A stretch of DNA of 64,000 bases, from the NCBI GenBank assembly GCA_028278335.1, contig JANQEN010000083.1, forward strand, positions 1 through 64,000. The letters run 5' to 3'. How positions within the stretch are numbered: position 1 is the stretch's first letter; each line of letters opens with the position of its first letter. The notes under the pieces are model-generated. The model was not told the DNA's origin. It ran no database searches and saw only the letters and a list, made by a program, of their open reading frames with translations. The position numbers and the translations under genes were made by a program. This stretch comes from Chitinivibrionales bacterium. GTDB lineage: Bacteria; Fibrobacterota; Chitinivibrionia; Chitinivibrionales; JANQEN01. Positions 43,804 through 51,926 of this stretch are shown here, piece after piece.

Positions 43804-45324
43804 ATGGCGGAAGCAAAGAAAAAGGAAGCAAAGGCAGAAGCCCAAGAGCAAAGTGGGCTTGAGTTTATTTATGAGACCATGAACCTTGACGTACCTGACA
43901 AGGCCGTTGATGTTACTGGGTTCAAAGATGCTAAAGTTTTAGCAGACACCGAAGCAAATCAGCGTATAGGTGCTGCGTTGTCTTTTTTTGTGTCCAGCAT
44001 AGTTGAGTCTGGACAGACTGTTGAGAAAATTGACAAAGATGTTCTTAACCATCATATTGCTGAAATTGACCGCAAGCTCTCCGCACAGCTTGATGAAATC
44101 ATTCATCACCCTGACTTCCAGAAAATGGAGACATCTTGGCGGAGTCTTAAATTTTTGGTTGATCGCACTGATTTTAAGAAAAACGTAAAGATTGATATCC
44201 TCAATGCTTCTAAAGATGATATTGCTGAGGATTTTGAAGATGCACCTGAGACAATTCAATCTGGTTTATATAAACATATTTATACCGATGAATATGACAC
44301 TCCCGGTGGTGAACCCTATGGTGCGATAATTTCAAATTTTGATTTCAGTAGTAGTGCTTCTGATGTCGGTCTTTTACAGGAGATATCAAAGGTTTCTGCA
44401 TCCTGTCACTGTCCCTTTATTGGTGCTGCAACACCAAAGTTCTTTGGCAAGGATTCAATTCATGATCTTCCGAAGATTGAAGATTTGCATAATTACATGG
44501 ATCGCTCAGAATTTCTTCGCTGGAATTCCTTTAGACAATCTGAGGACTCACGCTATGTTGGCTTGACTCTGCCTCGTTTTGCTTTGCGTCTTCCCTATGG
44601 TGAAGAAACCGTTCCTGTAAAGGATTTTAATTATGAAGAAGGTGTAACAGGGGATGAGCATGATAAGTATCTATGGGGAAATGCGTCATTCTCCTTTGCT
44701 GCTAACATGGTTCGATCCTATGTTGATAATGGATGGTGTGTACAGGTTCGTGGTCCAGAGTCAGGTGGTAAGGTCGAGGATCTTCCAGTTCATTACTTTG
44801 ATGTTGGTAAGGGAACCCAGATGAAAATTCCTACTGAGATTTTGATTCCTGAAACCCGTGAATTTGAATTTGCCAATGAGGGATTTATACCACTTTCCTT
44901 TTATAAGAATCGTGATTATGCCTGTTTCTTCTCTGCAAACTCAACCCAAAAACCTGAAGAATATGATGACCCTGCAGTGACCGCAAACATGCGTATTAAC
45001 TCACGACTTCCTTATATTTTCCTTGTCTCTCGGATTGCCCACTATCTCAAGGTCATTCAACGGGAAAATATTGGATCAACAAAGAGTAAAGCTGTTTTAC
45101 AGGAAGAATTACAAACATGGATTAATGGCTTAGTTACTGAGATGCCCGATCCAGGGCCGGACCTTATTGCATCGCATCCTTTAAAAGCAGCAGAAGTTCA
45201 GGTCAATGAAATCGAGGATAATCCTGGTTTCTTCTCTGTATCATTAGCTGTTATGCCTCACTTCCAGATTGAGGGTATTGATATTAATCTTTCATTGGTT
45301 TCTCAGATGCCTAAGGGGAAATAA
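43804..45324 (+). CDS. tssC: TssC, T6SS contractile sheath large subunit
   Basis: The 506-aa product shows 'HHPDFQKMETSWRSLKFLVDRTDF', 'YGAIISNFDF', 'SASCHCPFIGAATPKFFG', 'YVGLTLPRFALRLPYG', 'SSTKSKAVLQEELQTWINGLV'-like end segments and the closing 'IDINLSLVSQMPKGK', all VipB hallmarks. Length is normal for the family. Its ribosome site overlaps the end of tssB. It provides the main sheath protein, recycled by ClpV (TssH), which is not in the window. Confidence 0.94.
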   Translation: MAEAKKKEAKAEAQEQSGLEFIYETMNLDVPDKAVDVTGFKDAKVLADTEANQRIGAALSFFVSSIVESGQTVEKIDKDVLNHHIAEIDRKLSAQLDEIIHHPDFQKMETSWRSLKFLVDRTDFKKNVKIDILNASKDDIAEDFEDAPETIQSGLYKHIYTDEYDTPGGEPYGAIISNFDFSSSASDVGLLQEISKVSASCHCPFIGAATPKFFGKDSIHDLPKIEDLHNYMDRSEFLRWNSFRQSEDSRYVGLTLPRFALRLPYGEETVPVKDFNYEEGVTGDEHDKYLWGNASFSFAANMVRSYVDNGWCVQVRGPESGGKVEDLPVHYFDVGKGTQMKIPTEILIPETREFEFANEGFIPLSFYKNRDYACFFSANSTQKPEEYDDPAVTANMRINSRLPYIFLVSRIAHYLKVIQRENIGSTKSKAVLQEELQTWINGLVTEMPDPGPDLIASHPLKAAEVQVNEIEDNPGFFSVSLAVMPHFQIEGIDINLSLVSQMPKGK

Positions 45325-45346
45325 AAAAAATTAAAAAAAATGTACC

Positions 45347-45373
45347 TTTGTGATAGAGGTCACAGATTTTTTT
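45347..45373 (+). promoter_or_regulatory. CRP-like palindrome that can also form a terminator/attenuator hairpin before hcp
   Basis: 45349-45364 reads TGTGATAGAGGTCACA, exactly the TGTGA-N6-TCACA arrangement recognised by CRP-family regulators. Read as RNA it is a 7-bp stem with a six-base loop followed by seven T (45367-45373), i.e. attenuator-like. A TATACT box (45392-45397) follows. It lies between tssC and hcp and could set hcp expression separately from the sheath genes. Which reading is right is undecided. Confidence 0.45.
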
Positions 45374-45436
45374 ATAGCGATATTTTAATTTTATACTGTA
45401 AACAAATTTTTAAACACCTTTTCAAAGGAGTTACCC

Positions 45437-45913
45437 ATGCCGATACCCGCATATATGTGGATCAACGATGGAGAGATCAAAGGCGGTTGCACTGTAGCCG
45501 GAAGAGAAGACAGTATTGAGGTTTTGGAATTTCATCATGAAGTTCGCACACCCACTGATCCTGACACAGGCCAGTTAACTGGAACTCGTAAGCACGAATC
45601 CTTTCAGGTCATCAAGGCATTCGATCAGTCATCACCATTGCTTTATAAAGCTGTTTGTGAAGGCTTAACCTATGATACAGTTCGACTTGAATGGTTTAAG
45701 ATTGATGATGAAGGTGCTGAAGTACTCTATTTCAAGCATATTTTAGAAAAGGTTAAGGTTTGCTCTGTAAAACCTGTTATGGCCAATGTCAAGAACCAGA
45801 AGTTTGAAAAGTATGTCCATATGGAAAAGGTAAGTTTCCGTTATGGAAAGATCACCTGGGAATATCCTGATGGTGGATACATGCACTCAGATTCATGGTT
45901 GGAAGGCAGATAA
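45437..45913 (+). CDS. hcp: Hcp (TssD), T6SS tube protein
   Basis: The 158-aa protein has 'PIPAYMWINDGEIKGGCTVAGREDSIEVLEFHHEVRTP', 'RKHESFQVIKAFDQSSPLLYKAVCEGLTYDTV' and 'VHMEKVSFRYGKITWEY', the Hcp hexamer pattern. AAGGAG precedes the start. Hcp rings stack into the tube propelled by sheath contraction. A strong terminator follows at 45941. No VgrG, PAAR or effector gene follows in the window. Confidence 0.92.
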   Translation: MPIPAYMWINDGEIKGGCTVAGREDSIEVLEFHHEVRTPTDPDTGQLTGTRKHESFQVIKAFDQSSPLLYKAVCEGLTYDTVRLEWFKIDDEGAEVLYFKHILEKVKVCSVKPVMANVKNQKFEKYVHMEKVSFRYGKITWEYPDGGYMHSDSWLEGR

Positions 45914-45940
45914 TTCTCGAATAGTGATTTATTCTGATAA

Positions 45941-45971
45941 AAAAGCTTCCCTTTTTTGGGAAGCTTTTTTT
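45941..45971. terminator. Bidirectional rho-independent terminator
   Basis: AAAAGCTTCCC (45941-45951) pairs with GGGAAGCTTTT (45958-45968) around a T-rich loop. A T run follows on one strand and, on the other, the reverse reading also gives a T run. It closes hcp (plus) and the radical-SAM unit (minus, stop at 45974). Confidence 0.85.
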
Positions 45972-45973
45972 TA

Positions 45974-47401
45974 TTACATCCGTTTTGAATAGCCAATAAA
46001 TCGTGATGCCTGCTTTATCAGTCTCCAATAGCTATGAGGGCTTTGAAAAACCATCTTTTTATACACCTTTCTCATAGATTTTCTTTGATAGAATCTCTTT
46101 ATAAATTCACCATAATATTTTTGTAGCTTGTTCTTAGACGGCAGCGTCTTTGGTACAAAGACAAAGTTGACACAGTCCATATCGGGCCATTGAGAAAAGT
46201 CCTGAGAAAACTCACCAAACGATTCTATGGTGCTACTAATTGGGGCACCGGGAAAGGGAGTAAAGGCAGTTACATTAGCATCCTTTAACGGCAAGGAGCA
46301 GGCAAAGTCGATTGTTTTTTGAATAGATTTTTCAGTTTCACCGGGCATACCCATCATAAATAAACCTTTGACCCAGAGCCCGTTTTTATGGAGTTTTTCA
46401 ATATCTGAACGAATTTGTTCTAATTGTAAACCCTGTTTTAGATTATCAAGTTGCTCTTGATCACCTGATTCTATTCCCACATGGACCATCCAACATCCTG
46501 CTGTTTTTAATTCTTTAATTAACTCCTCATCAATATGACCGATTCTGACAATGCAATTAAACGAAAGTTTGGTTGGATTCTTTCTTAGCAGTTTACACAG
46601 GGTGAATACTCGTTTTCTGTTCATAGTAAAAAGGTCATCGTAAAACATGATATGCTTTATGCCAAAATCGGTTTGTAACCACTTGACCAGCTCAAAGGTG
46701 TATTCGGGCGAGTTCCAGCGGAAGCTGTTTTGATACACAGAGCGATCGCAAAAAGAACAGGCATAAACGCATCCTCGGGAGGATATTACGCTGGCACCAG
46801 GATGGCGGGGATAACTGAATAGGGGCATGGCATACTTTTTAGGAAAACCATCAATAATATCATAAGCGGGAAAGGGGAGTTCATCCATAACACAGAGGTC
46901 CTCTTTTTCCTGAGGAATTCCTTGAGGCTTACCTATGTTATCCCGAGAGTAAACTCCAGGAATTGAGGTAGGGTTCTCGCCCTTTGCTATTTTGAGAAAG
47001 GCGTATTCACCTTCACCGGCAATAACAAAATCAATTGCTGGAAAGTTTTCAAGAATAGTCTCTTTTCCCCAAGAAACATGAACGCCGCCAAAGACAGTTA
47101 GTATATCTGCGTTTTTTTCTTTAATAGCTTCACAGATTTCATAGGCATTGAGAAAGTTGCTGGTGATAGTTGAAAAACCGATGAACTCTGGGGCTCGGCT
47201 GATTATTTTTTCAACCCATTGTGAATCAGCAACTTTGTGCTGGATTGAGGCATCAATAAGGGTTACTCTGTGGCCACCTTGTTTTAAAACCGCAGCGATT
47301 GATGCCAAACCCATGGGTGGAAGTGATACTGCCAAGGATGATATGCTCGCTTTGCCATCTTTATTGTCGTATCCACGGGGGTAAAAAAGGACTATGTTCA
47401 T
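45974..47401 (-). CDS. B12-binding-domain radical SAM enzyme
   Basis: The 475-aa product has an N-terminal cobalamin-binding Rossmann domain (LPPMGLASIAAVLKQGGHRVTLIDAS; FGGVHVSWG; FVIAGEGEYAFLKI) and a radical SAM domain with 'SSRGCVYACSFCDRS' (C211-x3-C215-x2-C218), then 'HIMFYDDLFTMNRKR' and 'WVKGLFMMGMPGETEKSI'. Enzymes of this build perform B12- or SAM-dependent C-methylations or C-C bond formation; the substrate is unknown. It lies 9 bp after a second, related gene and probably works with it. Confidence 0.85.
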   Translation of the reverse strand: MNIVLFYPRGYDNKDGKASISSLAVSLPPMGLASIAAVLKQGGHRVTLIDASIQHKVADSQWVEKIISRAPEFIGFSTITSNFLNAYEICEAIKEKNADILTVFGGVHVSWGKETILENFPAIDFVIAGEGEYAFLKIAKGENPTSIPGVYSRDNIGKPQGIPQEKEDLCVMDELPFPAYDIIDGFPKKYAMPLFSYPRHPGASVISSRGCVYACSFCDRSVYQNSFRWNSPEYTFELVKWLQTDFGIKHIMFYDDLFTMNRKRVFTLCKLLRKNPTKLSFNCIVRIGHIDEELIKELKTAGCWMVHVGIESGDQEQLDNLKQGLQLEQIRSDIEKLHKNGLWVKGLFMMGMPGETEKSIQKTIDFACSLPLKDANVTAFTPFPGAPISSTIESFGEFSQDFSQWPDMDCVNFVFVPKTLPSKNKLQKYYGEFIKRFYQRKSMRKVYKKMVFQSPHSYWRLIKQASRFIGYSKRM

Positions 47402-47410
47402 AGAGCATCC

Positions 47411-48778
47411 TTACTTGACAAGAAAATCCCAGAGTGGGCCGGTCATCCCAATCTTTCGTAAGGTGGCCATGTTTTTTTGAATTTTTTCGGGGATCCCATC
47501 ATAAAACCATCGATTTGACTCTTTACTATAGGCAATCACTTGTTTTCGCACCTCTTCGAGAGAAAACTCGGGATTACTATAGTATTGTGGGGTCAAAAGG
47601 TCGAGTTGTTCGGATATGCTTTGTTCGTTCAGCGCGTATGAGTGTAAAGGGGTTCCAGGATAAATACGCATGCCAACAAAGGGAAAGAAGACGGTCTGTT
47701 GGATCCTCTTTGCATTGGTAAAGCTTTGTGAAATGGTGGTAGCATTCTCCCTTGGGCCACCAAATATCAGAAAGTGGGCATAGTGTGTTGACGCTTGTTG
47801 GGCAAGTTCACTGGATTCTAGGATGTCAGAGAAGGTGAATCCCTTACCATAGGCATCTAAAACAGTGTCGCATAAGGAGTCGCTCCCAAATTCGATGTGT
47901 GTCAATCCTGCCTTTGCCATAATTCCCATGAGCTCTTTTGTGATACCCTTAGGTCGAAGGTAGCACCCCCATTTAATTGACAGCTTTCGTTTAATGATCT
48001 CTTCACATATGCTGTAAACATGTTCCACAGATGAATTGAAAATGGAATCGACTATAAACAAATAGGGTGCACCTAGGGCAATAATTTTATCAATATCATC
48101 ACAGACTTCAATTGGATCTTTACGATTATGTTTTTTGCCCTCTATAAGCGGATAAGTACAATAACAACAGCGAAAGCCACAACCCCGTTGGGTTTGCAGA
48201 TTGAGCATTGCGCTTTTGTTAAGGTAACTATCTACCATGGCTATGCGCCTGTTGGGCAACAGGCGTTGTGGCATTTTTTTAATGCACTCTCGCTGATTTA
48301 AAACAACTTCTGGCCCACAACGATAAACAAGACCCGGGATTGTATCACAGGGTGTGTTTGTATTCAAACAATCGATAAGCGAGATGAGAGATGTTTCTCC
48401 CTCTCCTAAAATGCCAAAATCAGCCTCTGATTGAACAAGAAGCTCCTTTGGAAAGAGGGAGTAGCCACTTCCACCAAGTATGATTTTGGCATTCGAGGTT
48501 ACTCGAATACGACTAACCACTTTGTAAAGTTCGGGCGCAAAAAAAGTACGACTCTGTTCGTAGATATCATCGATATTTCGAATAGAGATGCCAACAAAAT
48601 CGGGTTTAACATCATTAATAATCTTCTCAAGGTTTTCACTGTCCGTAAGAAGATCAATAACAGAAACATCGTGTCCCTTTTGTTGAAGCGCAGCATCAAG
48701 GTAAGCAATACCTAAAGGGAAGACCGGATAAGGAAGTTCATAGGTGTTTAGGCTAATAAGTAGGACTTTTGAAGGCAC
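47411..48778 (-). CDS. B12-binding-domain radical SAM enzyme
   Basis: The 455-aa product resembles its neighbour: cobalamin domain 'FPLGIAYLDAALQQKGHDVSVIDLL' and 'FGILGEGETSLISL', then radical SAM site 'TQRGCGFRCCYCTYPLIEG' (C200-x3-C204-x2-C207) and 'IEFGSDSLCDTVLDAYGKGFTF'. An extra Cys (205) lies inside the motif. The pair could act on one pathway, for example lipid or cofactor modification. The start overlaps nothing; the MscS gene lies 9 bp upstream. Confidence 0.85.
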   Translation of the reverse strand: MPSKVLLISLNTYELPYPVFPLGIAYLDAALQQKGHDVSVIDLLTDSENLEKIINDVKPDFVGISIRNIDDIYEQSRTFFAPELYKVVSRIRVTSNAKIILGGSGYSLFPKELLVQSEADFGILGEGETSLISLIDCLNTNTPCDTIPGLVYRCGPEVVLNQRECIKKMPQRLLPNRRIAMVDSYLNKSAMLNLQTQRGCGFRCCYCTYPLIEGKKHNRKDPIEVCDDIDKIIALGAPYLFIVDSIFNSSVEHVYSICEEIIKRKLSIKWGCYLRPKGITKELMGIMAKAGLTHIEFGSDSLCDTVLDAYGKGFTFSDILESSELAQQASTHYAHFLIFGGPRENATTISQSFTNAKRIQQTVFFPFVGMRIYPGTPLHSYALNEQSISEQLDLLTPQYYSNPEFSLEEVRKQVIAYSKESNRWFYDGIPEKIQKNMATLRKIGMTGPLWDFLVK

Positions 48779-48787
48779 CGATTTTTC

Positions 48788-49897
48788 CTAGCCTCTGTCT
48801 GATTTTACGTGCACGGTCTGTGTGGGGAAAGCGATGGAGAGCCCCATCTCCTCAATGATACGCATAATTGAGAGGTTGATATCTTGACGTAGTTGCAAAT
48901 GGTTGGCCCAGTCAGTTGTTTTTGTAAAGTAATAGACCAAAATGTCCAAGGAGGAGGCACCAAAATCAGTAAAGTCGACAAGAAAAAAATCTTGGTTTAC
49001 TTCAGGGTGATTCTTTAAAAAGTCACGGAGCCTGTTTACTAAGGATTCCATTTGATTTGCGCTGGTGTCATAGGTGACACCCACTGATAGCTTAACCCGA
49101 CGAGCTGGCATCTTTGAAAAATTATTTATCGAGTCATTTGCAATGAGAGAATTGGGAACACTAATAAGAGTTTTTTCAAAGGTGCGTATTCTGGTTGATC
49201 GAAAACCGATTTGTTCGACGATACCCTCATTTGTGCCAACTTTGATCCAATCACCAACCCGAAAGGGCCTATCCGATATTAGCATAATCGATCCAAAGAG
49301 ATTTGCCAGTGTGTCCTTAGCTGCCATGGCAACAGCCAATCCACCAATACCGAGCCCTGCTACCACTCCAGAGATGGAGTACCCTAAGGCTTGAATGATA
49401 TACACCGCACAGAGAATATAAAGGAAAATCTTAATCGATTTTACAAAAATAGGAACTAATTGATCATCCAACCGGGAGTTGGTTTTAACAACCTTTGAGA
49501 AGAAGTAATCACCCAAAACAGAGGTGAGCCGTACTAAAAGCCAGATGGTGTTTAAAACAAAGAGAATTTTTATTGTTGTGACAAGAGCCTTTTTTACATC
49601 AATTGGTTCAAGGGGAAATCGAAAGAGGTGGATAATTACAAAAAAACCTAAGAGAAGCACATAATTACTAATGGGACGCGTACATTTTGCAATGACCCGA
49701 TCATCAAGGTTGGTCTTTGTTTTTGTGGTGAGTTTAGTCAGCCGTGAGATAATAAAAAAGGTAATCCGTTCAATGGCTACCGTAAAAACAAGAATGATGA
49801 AGATAGCGATCCAATTTTGCTGAGAAAAAAAGCTAATCACCCTTTGAAAAAGAACTTCATATTGGGTTTGTAAGTCAAAACGAGTAAATAGTTCCAT
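48788..49897 (-). CDS. Small-conductance mechanosensitive channel (MscS family)
   Basis: The 369-aa product has several hydrophobic helices, then the pore helix 'GVVAGLGIGGLAVAMAAKDTLANLFGSIML' and the beta domain 'RPFRVGDWIKVGTNEGIVEQIGFRSTRIRTFEKTLISVPNSL' that are diagnostic for MscS. A C-terminal alpha/beta domain (VGVTYDTSANQMESLVNRL) completes it. It releases solutes during osmotic downshock. It is the first gene of the three-gene minus-strand unit; the link to the radical SAM enzymes is positional only. Confidence 0.9.
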   Translation of the reverse strand: MELFTRFDLQTQYEVLFQRVISFFSQQNWIAIFIILVFTVAIERITFFIISRLTKLTTKTKTNLDDRVIAKCTRPISNYVLLLGFFVIIHLFRFPLEPIDVKKALVTTIKILFVLNTIWLLVRLTSVLGDYFFSKVVKTNSRLDDQLVPIFVKSIKIFLYILCAVYIIQALGYSISGVVAGLGIGGLAVAMAAKDTLANLFGSIMLISDRPFRVGDWIKVGTNEGIVEQIGFRSTRIRTFEKTLISVPNSLIANDSINNFSKMPARRVKLSVGVTYDTSANQMESLVNRLRDFLKNHPEVNQDFFLVDFTDFGASSLDILVYYFTKTTDWANHLQLRQDINLSIMRIIEEMGLSIAFPTQTVHVKSDRG

Positions 49898-50019
49898 AAA
49901 GAATCCACTTAATTTATTTTTACATACGGGATTGTTAACCTACTCATTATTATTGTGTCCCGAAATTTATACACCTTTTGAAGACAGCTGATAATTTCAA
50001 GGAAATATAATATTTTATC

Positions 50020-50048
50020 TTGCTTTTTCAAGGTATATTTGCTAACTT
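50020..50048 (+). promoter_or_regulatory. Candidate sigma70-type promoter for guaB
   Basis: TTGCTT (50020-50025), 17 bp and TAACTT (50043-50048) lie about 45 bp before the guaB start. Both boxes are close to the consensus, but no experimental support exists and the region is AT-rich. Confidence 0.3.
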
Positions 50049-50093
50049 TTATACAAATTCAAACATATTTATAAAGAATAAGGCTAATTGATT

Positions 50094-51608
50094 ATGGCTA
50101 AAATACTTCCGGATATTTCCAGAACCTTTTCAGAATATTTATTGATTCCCCGGTTAACGGAAAAAAAGCATATTGCCTCAAATGTTTCGCTCCAGGTTCC
50201 CATCGCAAGACACAAGGTGGGAAAACCAAGCCGGCAGATGATCAACATTCCCTTTGTTTCTGCAAGTATGCAGGCGGTTTCCGGAGTTGATATGGGTATT
50301 GCCCTTGCCAGAAAAGGTGGCGTTGCCTTTGTCTATTGCTCCCAGTCTATCAAAGAGCAGGCGGACATGATCAAAAAAATTAAGCACCATAAGGCTGGAT
50401 TTGTTGAGAGTGATTCCAATGTGCAACCAAATACCACATTAAAAGAGGCCATTGCTATAATCGAAGAAACGGGTCATTCGACACTTGCTGTGACAGATGA
50501 CGGATCAAACAAAGGCAAGTTTTTAGGAATTCTTACTGACAAGGATTTTTGGGAATACGAAGATGACGTGAAAAAGTGTGTCTCCGAGTTTATGACCCCC
50601 GTTGATCAGGTTGTCTTTGGCACCGTGGGAATATCACTGCATCAAGCCAACTTGATTTTGCATCGAGAGAAAAAGGAGTGTCTGCCCATATTGGATAAGA
50701 GTGGTAATTTAGACTCTTTGGTATTTAAAAAAGATTTCTTCGATCACAAAAACAATCCTTCCGAGCTTCTCGATGAAAAAAAGAGCCTCATTGCCGGTGC
50801 TGGTGTAAACACCCATGATTATAAAGAGCGCGTACCAGCCCTTGTAGAGGCTGGGGCAACCATTTTTGTGTTAGATGCTTCCGATGGGTATTCTGAGTTT
50901 CAAAAAGAGACTGCTCAATGGATGCGAAAAACCTATGGTGATGCAATTATCATTGGTGGTGGTAACGTGGTGTCTGGCGAGGGATTTCGATTTTTAGCGG
51001 AAAGCGACGCCATTGATTTTGTAAAAGTAGGAATTGGCGGTGGATCGATCTGCATCACTCGTGAGCAAAAAGGAATTGGCCGTGGACAAGCTTCGGCTCT
51101 TTTGGAGATTATTGAGGAGCGGGAAAAATTCGCCAAGGAGAAGGGCGAGTATGTTCCGATCTGTTCTGATGGTGGTCTTGCCAATGACACTCAGATCATT
51201 ATAGCTCTTGCCATGGGCGCGGATATGGTAATGATGGGCCGCTATTTTGCCATGACCGATGAGAGCCCTACCCCAAAAGTATCAATCAAAGGTAGACTCT
51301 ACAAACCCTATTGGGGAGAGGGATCGAACAGGGCTCGTAACTGGCAGAGATACAGCCATGATGCCAAGTCACACTCCTATAAATTTGAAGAGGGTGTTGA
51401 TGCCTATGTCCCCGTTGTTGGCCCGGTTACTGATGTGCTTGATGTTACCCTGGATAAAATTCGATCGACCATGTGCAATAACGGTGCGCTGACACTTAAG
51501 GAGTTCTCAGAAAAAGCGATTTTAACCAGGATTTCTGAGCAATCCTTTATTGAGGGGGGGACGAGCAATGTTTTTACCGTGGATAATGATACCTTGGAGA
51601 ATGTGTAA
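50094..51608 (+). CDS. guaB: IMP dehydrogenase
   Basis: The start at 50094 (MAKILPDISRTFSEYLLIPRL) is an ATG with AAGG nearby; a TTG at 50088 is unlikely. The 504-aa enzyme has the TIM barrel 'INIPFVSASMQAVSGVDMGIALARKGGVAFVY', an inserted CBS pair (about 95-215; LGILTDKDFWEYE), and the active-site loop 'KVGIGGGSICITREQKGIGRGQ' with Cys320, then 'DMVMMGRYFAM'. It oxidises IMP to XMP in guanine nucleotide synthesis. The flap sequence belongs to the less common IMPDH subgroup. Confidence 0.92.
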   Translation: MAKILPDISRTFSEYLLIPRLTEKKHIASNVSLQVPIARHKVGKPSRQMINIPFVSASMQAVSGVDMGIALARKGGVAFVYCSQSIKEQADMIKKIKHHKAGFVESDSNVQPNTTLKEAIAIIEETGHSTLAVTDDGSNKGKFLGILTDKDFWEYEDDVKKCVSEFMTPVDQVVFGTVGISLHQANLILHREKKECLPILDKSGNLDSLVFKKDFFDHKNNPSELLDEKKSLIAGAGVNTHDYKERVPALVEAGATIFVLDASDGYSEFQKETAQWMRKTYGDAIIIGGGNVVSGEGFRFLAESDAIDFVKVGIGGGSICITREQKGIGRGQASALLEIIEEREKFAKEKGEYVPICSDGGLANDTQIIIALAMGADMVMMGRYFAMTDESPTPKVSIKGRLYKPYWGEGSNRARNWQRYSHDAKSHSYKFEEGVDAYVPVVGPVTDVLDVTLDKIRSTMCNNGALTLKEFSEKAILTRISEQSFIEGGTSNVFTVDNDTLENV

Positions 51609-51926
51609 GAATTTTTGGTAGCTCATGAAATGAGGCTATGCTCGTGAGAGGTACAAATCTTCATTTTTATATTTTTTTAACAATATCCCTTTTGGTCATT
51701 CGTAATCTCATTAAACCCAGATTATGCAATAGGAAGCAGCACAGAAGCACAATCCTATGCTCATTAAGACTTTCAGGCTTTTCGGCTATATCACCTTGTA
51801 GATATGCCCTTCAAAACCTTCAAGTCTTACTAAATCATAATCTTGCACTTCTGCATCTGCTCCTACTGCATAGTCTGGGTTAAATTGCATAATTAATTGT
51901 TCACATATTTTTCAGAGGGTTTTACC
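51609..51926. other. 318-bp gap between guaB and the HtrA gene
   Basis: I see no convincing gene. An open frame at 51638-51883 (81 codons) has no coding character and no ribosome site. A promoter for the protease gene must lie here, but I cannot point to it. Confidence 0.4.

Noticed and set aside
51638-51883. 81-codon frame between guaB and htrA
   Set aside because: Low-complexity Leu/His-rich product without ribosome site or domain; regarded as noise.
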